In this document: positions 1-4,948 of the stretch, one piece after another
Layout: the number at the start of each line of letters is the position of its first letter
Position numbering within the stretch: position 1 is the first letter of the stretch
Source of the DNA: Bacteroidales bacterium
GTDB lineage: Bacteria > Bacteroidota > Bacteroidia > Bacteroidales > PUMT01
Direction of reading: 5' to 3'
Length of the DNA: 5,376 nucleotides
Assembly: GCA_007132365.1 (NCBI GenBank)
Contig: SLOS01000311.1
Coordinates: forward strand, 1-5,376
Notes under the pieces: model-generated
The model's database searches: none
What the model saw: the letters and a program-made list of their open reading frames with translations, nothing else
Told to the model about the DNA's origin: nothing
Position numbers and translations under genes: made by a program

Positions 1-288
1 CGCAGGGGTACGGTGGGGGCGGCCCGTTACGGGGGTGAAAGAAACCCCATGAAGAACTCCAGCCCCACACAGTTCTACATAGTGAGGCACGACAGGGCAG
101 CTCCGCACCTCGACGGTGAATACACCATATTCGGACAGGTCATGAGCGGGCATGATGTGATCGACAGCGTGGCGGTACAGCCAACCGATGAGCGCGACAG
201 ACCCCTGGAAGACATAAGGCTCAAAAGGGTGCGGGTAGAGAAGGTCAAAAGGTCTGATATCACCAGGTTCTATAATTTCAGCTACTAA
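1..288 (+). CDS. Cyclophilin-type peptidyl-prolyl cis-trans isomerase, C-terminal part (5' truncated by window edge)
   Basis: The reading frame is open from base 1 and stops at TAA 286-288, so the true start lies upstream; the GTG at 13 is internal. It encodes the last 95 residues of a cyclophilin-fold isomerase, which catalyses cis-trans isomerisation of Xaa-Pro bonds in folding proteins. Visible family signatures are NSSPTQFYI (nt 55-81), equivalent to the NGSQFFI active-site strand of cyclophilin A, and LDGEYTIFGQV (nt 109-141), equivalent to the LDGxHxVFGxV segment. The MKNSSPTQFYIV version and the closing PLEDIRLKRVRV strand resemble Bacteroidota enzymes. Whether it is cytoplasmic or exported cannot be judged without the N-terminus. 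Codon use is GC-rich, unlike the next three genes. The last residues (SDITRFYNFSY) extend past the usual end of the fold and are AT-richer, so they may be sequence acquired at the cassette junction. Confidence 0.92.
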   Translation, partial: RRGTVGAARYGGERNPMKNSSPTQFYIVRHDRAAPHLDGEYTIFGQVMSGHDVIDSVAVQPTDERDRPLEDIRLKRVRVEKVKRSDITRFYNFSY

Positions 289-326
289 ATAACATACGAC
301 TACCTAGCAACACACGAATTTAATAA

Positions 327-335
327 TGCAAAAGG
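327..335 (+). repeat. Left copy of a 9-bp direct repeat flanking the cassette
   Basis: TGCAAAAGG occurs here and at 4825-4833, one copy on each side of the three genes. Allowing two mismatches, the match extends to 13 positions. It is a possible insertion footprint, but a 9-mer shared by two AT-rich stretches of over 100 bp is not very unlikely by chance. Confidence 0.2.
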
Positions 336-420
336 CAAGTTGAATTTATGTACTATACAACCCTCATAGATACAGAATAATGCCTGAACCGAATGATCAG
401 TGTTATTATTTTTATATTTA

Positions 421-450
421 TTTGTGAACCCCGTTTATTTTTATAATTTG
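421..450 (+). promoter_or_regulatory. Candidate promoter of the three-gene cassette
   Basis: A perfect TATAAT lies at 442-447 and is followed directly by TTG, giving TATAATTTG at 442-450. A TTTG lies at 421-424, 17 bp upstream. The arrangement resembles the Bacteroidota vegetative promoter (TTTG near -33, TAnnTTTG near -7) with one extra base in the downstream element, and TATAAT also fits a general sigma-70 -10 box. Transcription would begin around 455-458, leaving a leader of about 15 nt before the ATG at 472. This supports choosing ATG 472 over GTG 400. AT-rich sequence produces such matches easily, so the call is moderate. Confidence 0.4.
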
Positions 451-471
451 GTAAAATCAAATCTTAATTTA

Positions 472-2064
472 ATGGATCATACAACCGAATCCTTCAGCCT
501 GGAAGAAACGAAAATTCTGAACAAATTCTTCACGAATACCGACAGGCCGGTATTCGTACTGATTAATCTGCCAGAAGTGGTTAAAGGTGCATTATTTGCC
601 AGATACAGTAGGTCTTCAAAATCTCTGAGGAGATTGTTCCTGGATGAATTTTACACCAGTGAGTTTGATTCTGTTGAGGTTCAGGCTGAAGCCGGGAAAA
701 AGCGGGCTCAGGACCTGTATGATAAAGTTTTTCTTGAATACGGTGATGATTCGGTTGCGCAACTTGGCGGCGCACACCTCGCGTGTGAGCAGGTATCCAA
801 TATTCTTGCCAAATTTATAGAAAAAGGCAGGCTGGCCGCTTACCTTGAACAAAGTACCAGGTATGTTTTTTATAACCAAAAAGTTAATGGTAAATACAAG
901 TTCACAGTACCTGAGGAAATACGGAATTCTCCATTTAATGATGACTATGAAAGTTATGTGTCTTCCTTGTTTGAAGCCTATACCACCATTGTCGACAGAA
1001 TGATTACCATCTTTCAAAAGCAATATCCACTGGAAAATGGTACTAACAAGCGAGCATGGGAAAATACGCTGAATGCAAAAGCTTGTGATGTGGCAAGGGG
1101 ACTCCTTCCGGCAGCTACAAAAACTAATCTTGGCATGTACGCAAACGGACAAACGTATGAATACCTGCTTATTAAAATGCTGGCCTCAGAATTATCCGAG
1201 GTCAGGCTGTATGCCGGCATGATACTCGAAGAACTCCGTAAAGTTATACCTTCATTCCTTGTTAGAGTGGACAGACCTGACAGGGGGCAAATATGGTCTA
1301 AATATTTAAAAGACATATCTGTTAAGATGGGGAATATCTCCGATGATGCAGCCAATGTATTGCCAAGTCCGGGTAGTACTCCTGAAGTAGCACTGGTGGA
1401 TTGGGACAAGGATGCTGCCACTAAGCTGATTGCCGATGCACTATACGAATATTCTGATAATTCTTTGACTGATCTTACAGCTTATGCCAGTCAATTAAGC
1501 GATAAGGACAGAGGTGAAATTATCAGGGCATATTTCGGCGACAGGAAAAACAGGAGGCACAGACCAGGAAGAGCAGCAGAATCGATATTCTATACGTTTG
1601 ACATTTGTTCTGATTACGGTGCTTTCCGCGACCTGCAACGCCACAGGATGCTAACCATACAGTGGCAGAAACTATCTCCGGACCTGGGTTATGTATTACC
1701 TTCCGAACTAGGTGAATTTCCTGAGCTGAAAACACTATTTATCGATACAATCAATAAGTCCAGGCCTGTTTTTGAAAAACTCATGACAACAGCCGGGAGG
1801 GATATTGCTCAATATGTTGTTCCCTTCGCCTGTAAGATGAGATATACAATCAGAATGAACCTCAGGGAGGCGTTTCATTTTATCGAGCTAAGGTCTCAAA
1901 AACAGGGACATCCCTCGTACCGGAATATATGTCATCAGATGCATAATCTTATAAGAGAAAAAGCCGGTCACGGTTTGTTTGCAGAGGAAATGAACTTTGT
2001 CGACCATAACCAGTACGAATATTCACGCGAGGATGCAGAAAAAAAATATTCCGGAAACCCTTAA
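472..2064 (+). CDS. Tandem (two-domain) ThyX-like flavin-dependent thymidylate synthase homologue
   Basis: The protein has 530 residues, about twice the usual ThyX length of 220-250, and reads as two fused ThyX-like domains. ThyX makes dTMP from dUMP using methylene-tetrahydrofolate, NADPH and FAD, and releases tetrahydrofolate. The canonical signature is RHRxxSxNExSxRY. The first half carries YGDDSV (90-95) and then a signature with E126, S128, R130 and Y131 kept but RHR lost; it ends with SEVR (242-245), like the usual EIR near the C-terminus. The second half carries LQRHR (388-392) with RHR kept but the serine, asparagine, glutamate and arginine lost; NLREAF (463-468) and SYRN (482-485) match the dUMP/base-binding arginine regions. 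I chose ATG 472 because homology begins soon after it and a promoter candidate covers the upstream GTG. The stop is 6 nt before the AAA+ gene, so the two are co-transcribed. Membership in the ThyX superfamily is fairly certain. Actual dTMP synthesis is uncertain; a different pyrimidine nucleotide substrate is possible, as for the ThyX-like PolB of polyoxin biosynthesis. Confidence 0.85.
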   Translation: MDHTTESFSLEETKILNKFFTNTDRPVFVLINLPEVVKGALFARYSRSSKSLRRLFLDEFYTSEFDSVEVQAEAGKKRAQDLYDKVFLEYGDDSVAQLGGAHLACEQVSNILAKFIEKGRLAAYLEQSTRYVFYNQKVNGKYKFTVPEEIRNSPFNDDYESYVSSLFEAYTTIVDRMITIFQKQYPLENGTNKRAWENTLNAKACDVARGLLPAATKTNLGMYANGQTYEYLLIKMLASELSEVRLYAGMILEELRKVIPSFLVRVDRPDRGQIWSKYLKDISVKMGNISDDAANVLPSPGSTPEVALVDWDKDAATKLIADALYEYSDNSLTDLTAYASQLSDKDRGEIIRAYFGDRKNRRHRPGRAAESIFYTFDICSDYGAFRDLQRHRMLTIQWQKLSPDLGYVLPSELGEFPELKTLFIDTINKSRPVFEKLMTTAGRDIAQYVVPFACKMRYTIRMNLREAFHFIELRSQKQGHPSYRNICHQMHNLIREKAGHGLFAEEMNFVDHNQYEYSREDAEKKYSGNP

Positions 2065-2070
2065 CAGGCT

Positions 2071-4107
2071 ATGTTTACAGATAACCATTATGAGGAAAAG
2101 GCCAGAAAATGGCTGTTAAAATCGTTTGATGCGGTTTTTTCTCATTGGAACGAGGGATCGAATAGTTTTTATCGTTCGTCGGAAGAGTCAAAGAATTTAC
2201 TATTTCCTACAGCAAGCTTCAGGTGTTATTCAACATATGAGAATTATTTACAACTCAATGACAAAAAAATCATTCCTGAATCACAAGCAGAGAAATATCA
2301 AAATTTCAATAAGTATATAACTACCAATGGCCTAAATAAAATAATAAATGAATCAACCAACGTCGATGCTTTGAAAAGCTATGTTTTATATGAACGAGCT
2401 CTTAAATGTTTATCCCTATACAATAAAAAACAAAAAATTCTTCAGTTAATAAAGAATATAAAAAAAAGGTCATCTAAAATAAACTCTGAGATAACAGTTG
2501 AAAGGTTATTAGAAAGAAGTCAGCCCGGTTCTTCCCCATATTTGCTTCTGAAACTTGTCCTGATCATTGATATTCTCAGGAAAGCTGATCCATCTCTCAT
2601 AAAATACTTCACGTTTGGCGATCATTTCAAATCATCTATAAGTAGCGAAATAACCGGTTACCTTGTCAAACTGGCAGAAAACCATATTGATTACCATATG
2701 GCACGCTACCCGGTTACAGAAGAGACAAACTTCGATCCGCCTTCGCTGGCAATAGCTGTTTATTGCAGGTCAATACTTGATCAGGAATGGAAAAATACCT
2801 CCTTTTTCAATAAATGCCTGGAGGTGATCATGAACTCGCAAACAAAGAATGGCTGCTGGCCTGCAGGTATTTCTGTCTCTTTCAGCACCAATGCTGATGT
2901 TGTGCAAATACCGAGTATTGAGATTGCCGGCTATATAGCTGATTCGGCAATAGACAGAGCCATTCTTGTTAACCACAACAGCCGTCAGGAAAAAAGGCTT
3001 GAAACCATTATGCCCGGACTAAGGCGCACCCTGAATTACCTTGAACTAACTTACCAGACAGTTACAAAAAAGCATGGTAATAAAGAAGTTCTTTTTAAAG
3101 GCTGGTCAGGCGACAGGTTGGGTATTAACAAACATACCGAGGCATGGATCACGTCCATGGCAAACAGGTTTCTCTTTAAATGCTGGATTGCAGAAAAAGC
3201 ATACGCACGATCCAGTGCATTGAATAAACTTGGTCATACCGAATTTTCCATGAAATTTTCAGGCAAGAATGAATGTAATAAATTCTGGCAAGAAAAGATC
3301 ACAGAAACTGATTACCAGTTGTTTCCAACAAAGAAGGTTTATTCGTTTATTGAACCAATCCTGAACCAGAAAGATAAGAAGTTGTATTTATGTGTCCCTG
3401 AGAGTGGCAAGGTTTCTATGATACTGTTCGGACCACCGGGCTCAGGAAAAACCACTCTGGCATATAATATGGCAGAAGTGCTCGACTGGCCGCTTTTAGA
3501 ATTGTCACCGGGACATTTTATCAGAAATGGACTGGAAATGATTGAATCGACTTCTAAAGAGATTTTTGACCTGTTGTCAAATGTCAACCACGCTGTTGTT
3601 TTATTTGATGAGTGTGATGAACTTTTCAGGGATAGGGATGAGAAAGGAGACCCGAGATCTGCGAGGACAATCTTATCCTTTGCCACAGCAAGCATGCTCA
3701 CGAAATTACAGAAACTGCACGATAGCAAAAAGCTTATTTTTGTCCTTAATACCAACTATTTGTACAGAATAGACAAGGCAGTCAGCAGATCAGGCAGGTT
3801 TGATGAGAAAATCCTGATTGACCGGCCTGATGACCAAGCAAGAAAAATACTTATTCGAGATCGCAATATAGCTGTAAGTGAAGCTGAAGCAGATAAGCTC
3901 GCCATTGCCACCAGGGGATTTTCAATAAAAGAAATCCTGGATATATGTAAAAATAATGGCCCCAAAATGAATACCGTGGAAGAATATGAAAAATGGTGCA
4001 CTACAACTGGTAAAGAAGAACTCGATGCAGCAGGTTTTATCAGTCAAGACAAGAAAGTGATCCTTAAAAGATGGGGATTAATGAATTCTGGTGAGCCCGA
4101 TAATTAA
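2071..4107 (+). CDS. AAA+ ATPase with alpha-helical, terpene-cyclase-like N-terminal region
   Basis: This 678-residue protein has an ATPase domain from about 425 to 640. Visible motifs are Walker A GPPGSGKT (454-461), Walker B VVLFDE (509-514), sensor-1 region NTN (560-562) and the second region of homology with SRSGRFDE (572-579) holding two candidate arginine fingers, R573 and R576. GFS near 613 begins the lid. GPPGSGKT and GRFD place it in the classical AAA clade, whose members remodel proteins as hexamers. No protease or nuclease domain follows. Residues 1-420 are helical, with a Lys/Asn-rich AT-driven stretch near 95-150 and then a region with QTKNGCW (257-263), the QxxxGxW pattern of terpene cyclase/prenyltransferase alpha-alpha toroids, and GWSGDR (345-350) followed by TEAW. 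This region could bind a partner or substrate. I see no signal peptide or membrane segment. It sits 6 nt after the ThyX-like gene and 22 nt before the HIT gene. The ATPase call is secure; the toroid assignment rests on few motifs and the client is unknown. Confidence 0.88.
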   Translation: MFTDNHYEEKARKWLLKSFDAVFSHWNEGSNSFYRSSEESKNLLFPTASFRCYSTYENYLQLNDKKIIPESQAEKYQNFNKYITTNGLNKIINESTNVDALKSYVLYERALKCLSLYNKKQKILQLIKNIKKRSSKINSEITVERLLERSQPGSSPYLLLKLVLIIDILRKADPSLIKYFTFGDHFKSSISSEITGYLVKLAENHIDYHMARYPVTEETNFDPPSLAIAVYCRSILDQEWKNTSFFNKCLEVIMNSQTKNGCWPAGISVSFSTNADVVQIPSIEIAGYIADSAIDRAILVNHNSRQEKRLETIMPGLRRTLNYLELTYQTVTKKHGNKEVLFKGWSGDRLGINKHTEAWITSMANRFLFKCWIAEKAYARSSALNKLGHTEFSMKFSGKNECNKFWQEKITETDYQLFPTKKVYSFIEPILNQKDKKLYLCVPESGKVSMILFGPPGSGKTTLAYNMAEVLDWPLLELSPGHFIRNGLEMIESTSKEIFDLLSNVNHAVVLFDECDELFRDRDEKGDPRSARTILSFATASMLTKLQKLHDSKKLIFVLNTNYLYRIDKAVSRSGRFDEKILIDRPDDQARKILIRDRNIAVSEAEADKLAIATRGFSIKEILDICKNNGPKMNTVEEYEKWCTTTGKEELDAAGFISQDKKVILKRWGLMNSGEPDN

Positions 4108-4129
4108 GTAATTCGGAAAAATAATCATA

Positions 4130-4813
4130 ATGGAAATGCATAAAAATATAAAGATCTGCTGCGATTTTTGCCGTGAACTAAACGGTAACAGAGATAATTC
4201 GTTTCACGAAATCTACGCACGGATAGCTGATACCAGGATTATCTGGTCTTCTGAGTCATTTGTCGTGCTGCCGACAATCGGACAGCTCTTCGCAAACAGT
4301 CTTTTGATCTTACCAAAACAACATTATGAATTAATGTCCTCTCTTCCCGCTTCCCAGCTTGATGAACTGGAAGGCTGTTATGAACTTTTTTATGATGATC
4401 TTTCACCTCACGGCAAGGTCATAGCATTTGAACATGGAGCGAAATCTGATACAAGGGGTGGTTGCGGGATATATCATGCCCATCTTCACATTTTACCTGT
4501 ACCTGATTATGTTGATTTATTCTCCTTACTTGATCATGAATGCCAGAAATATGATTCGTTCAAGCATGCTTACAGGAATACAAAAAGCATGAGCGAATAC
4601 TTACTTGCTATCAACCCGGATAAAACTGTTGGAGTTTTGGATTTGTCGTGTTTATCCGGTCATTATCCTTCTCAGTTTTTCAGAAGGAAATTGTCAGAAT
4701 ATTTTAATCTTAAAGCATCCTGGAACTGGCGTGAATACACGTATCCTGAAGAACGATTGATGAATTTGATCAGCAACGCTGTTTCCCGTAAATTTCATTC
4801 GTTTCCAGTTTAG
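4130..4813 (+). CDS. HIT-family nucleotide hydrolase/transferase with N-terminal CxxC and C-terminal extension
   Basis: This is a 227-residue histidine-triad protein. The triad is intact as HAHLHIL (116-122), with H118 the expected nucleophile that forms a nucleotidyl-histidine intermediate. The preceding core pieces are also typical: LLILPKQHY (58-66) and FEHG (100-103). An N-terminal CDFC (11-14) may be half of a zinc site, as in many HIT proteins beginning CxFC. Ordinary HIT hydrolases have about 110-150 residues. Here some 95 residues follow the triad, including SGHYPSQFFRRKL near 180-192 and a WNWREY segment near 198-203, which resembles the tail of longer HIT proteins related to GalT/Ap4A-phosphorylase-type transferases. 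Family members cleave or transfer nucleoside monophosphates from phosphoramidates, dinucleoside polyphosphates or nucleotide sugars; the substrate here is unknown. ATG 4130 follows the AAA+ stop by 22 nt, and ATG 4136 is an alternative start. No strong ribosome site is visible. The gene ends the cassette. Confidence 0.88.
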   Translation: MEMHKNIKICCDFCRELNGNRDNSFHEIYARIADTRIIWSSESFVVLPTIGQLFANSLLILPKQHYELMSSLPASQLDELEGCYELFYDDLSPHGKVIAFEHGAKSDTRGGCGIYHAHLHILPVPDYVDLFSLLDHECQKYDSFKHAYRNTKSMSEYLLAINPDKTVGVLDLSCLSGHYPSQFFRRKLSEYFNLKASWNWREYTYPEERLMNLISNAVSRKFHSFPV

Positions 4814-4865
4814 TAAGCAACCATTGCAAAAGGTATGGATATTTCAACTCCAGAGCAATATGGAG
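4814..4865. other. Right junction between cassette and thyA-folA locus
   Basis: About 50 bp of AT-rich sequence lies between the HIT stop and the first recognisable ThyA codons. The frame of the ThyA remnant stays open leftward through this stretch, but the residues it would encode do not resemble ThyA, so homology appears to start at about 4866. A CTCCA/TGGAG inverted repeat (4848-4852 and 4861-4865, 8-nt loop) precedes an ATTTTT run, but it is too weak to call a terminator. If none is present, transcription from the cassette could continue into folA. Confidence 0.5.
4825..4833 (+). repeat. Right copy of a 9-bp direct repeat flanking the cassette
   Basis: This is the partner of TGCAAAAGG at 327-335. 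It lies 12 bp after the HIT stop codon and before the ThyA-like remnant, which is where a right-hand insertion footprint would be expected. Support is weak for the same reason as the left copy. Confidence 0.2.
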
Positions 4866-4875
4866 ATGGATATTT
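4835..4875 (+). repeat. 10-bp direct repeat at the cassette/ThyA-remnant boundary
   Basis: ATGGATATTT occurs at 4835-4844 and again at 4866-4875, a period of 31 bp. The second copy is also the first codons of the ThyA-like remnant. No copy was found in the intergenic stretch at the left end of the cassette, so this is not a simple target-site duplication around the whole insert. It may record the local join, or it may be chance in AT-rich DNA. Confidence 0.4.
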
Positions 4876-4946
4876 TTGTATACGAAGACTTTCATCTTGA
4901 GGATTACACCCCCCGTTCGCACATCAGGGGTGAGATATCTGTTTGA
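4866..4946 (+). pseudogene. thyA: C-terminal remnant of classical thymidylate synthase (ThyA)
   Basis: The 26 codons before TGA 4944-4946 read DIFVYEDFHL, then EDYTPRSHIRG, then EISV. This matches the extreme C-terminus of ThyA, which in E. coli, from memory, reads SIFDYRFEDF, then EIEGYDPHP, then GIKAPVAI. The shared positions are IF, EDF, Y, P, I and a final V/I, in order and with near-identical spacing. The usual DPHP core is altered to TPRS, consistent with decay. ThyA makes dTMP from dUMP and methylene-tetrahydrofolate and yields dihydrofolate. Everything upstream of about residue 240 of a normal 264-residue enzyme is missing; the HIT gene and its downstream AT-rich DNA occupy that place. 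The remnant ends 2 nt before the folA ATG, the close arrangement expected of a thyA-folA operon, and that position strengthens the call. It cannot be an active enzyme. The ATG at 4866 could be translated and help couple folA translation, but there is no evidence for that. Confidence 0.78.
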
Positions 4947-4948
4947 TC

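Larger units (their letters stand above)
289..471. other. AT-rich intergenic stretch at the left edge of the cassette
   Basis: This 183-bp stretch separates the GC-rich isomerase from the ThyX-like gene. I find no convincing gene in it. Short frames such as the one starting at the ATG near 348 end within about ten codons, and I see no remnant of a ThyA N-terminus, although one might be expected if thyA had merely been interrupted. There is no clear stem-loop plus T-tract terminator for the isomerase. Its right part holds the promoter candidate listed separately. A GTG at 400 opens the frame of the next gene 24 codons early, but that stretch is hydrophobic, AT-driven and overlaps the promoter, so I treat it as untranslated leader. 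Confidence 0.6.
289..4865 (+). mobile_element. Putative acquired three-gene cassette replacing most of thyA
   Basis: The segment between the isomerase and the ThyA remnant differs sharply from both flanks. It is AT-rich with many Lys, Asn, Ile and AAA/AAT codons, while the flanking genes are GC-rich. It contains three same-strand genes with gaps of 6 and 22 nt and its own promoter candidate. Its right end lies inside a truncated housekeeping gene. No integrase, transposase, tRNA or clear terminal inverted repeat is present, so the transfer mechanism is unknown and homologous replacement between flanks is equally possible. The boundaries are approximate. Confidence 0.5.

Noticed and set aside
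400..471. GTG-initiated 24-codon N-terminal extension of the ThyX-like protein
   Set aside because: The extension is AT-driven and hydrophobic, overlaps the promoter candidate, and precedes a good ATG at 472 where family-like sequence begins. It is not convincing as a signal peptide for a cytoplasmic enzyme.
616..1152. Long antisense open frame within the ThyX-like gene
   Set aside because: It lies opposite clearly homologous coding sequence, has no recognisable motif, and its composition is what the complementary strand would give.
3339..3755. Antisense open frame opposite the AAA+ motifs
   Set aside because: It covers the Walker A and B region on the other strand, so it is a shadow of a well-supported ATPase domain.
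4441..4510. HIT gene as a true galactose-1-phosphate uridylyltransferase
   Set aside because: GalT enzymes carry an HPH-type motif and are much longer. This protein has the full HxHxH triad of hydrolase/transferase HIT proteins.
4848..4877. Rho-independent terminator after the HIT gene
   Set aside because: The inverted repeat is only 5 bp with an 8-nt loop, and the T run is short and set off by several bases. It is too weak to support termination.
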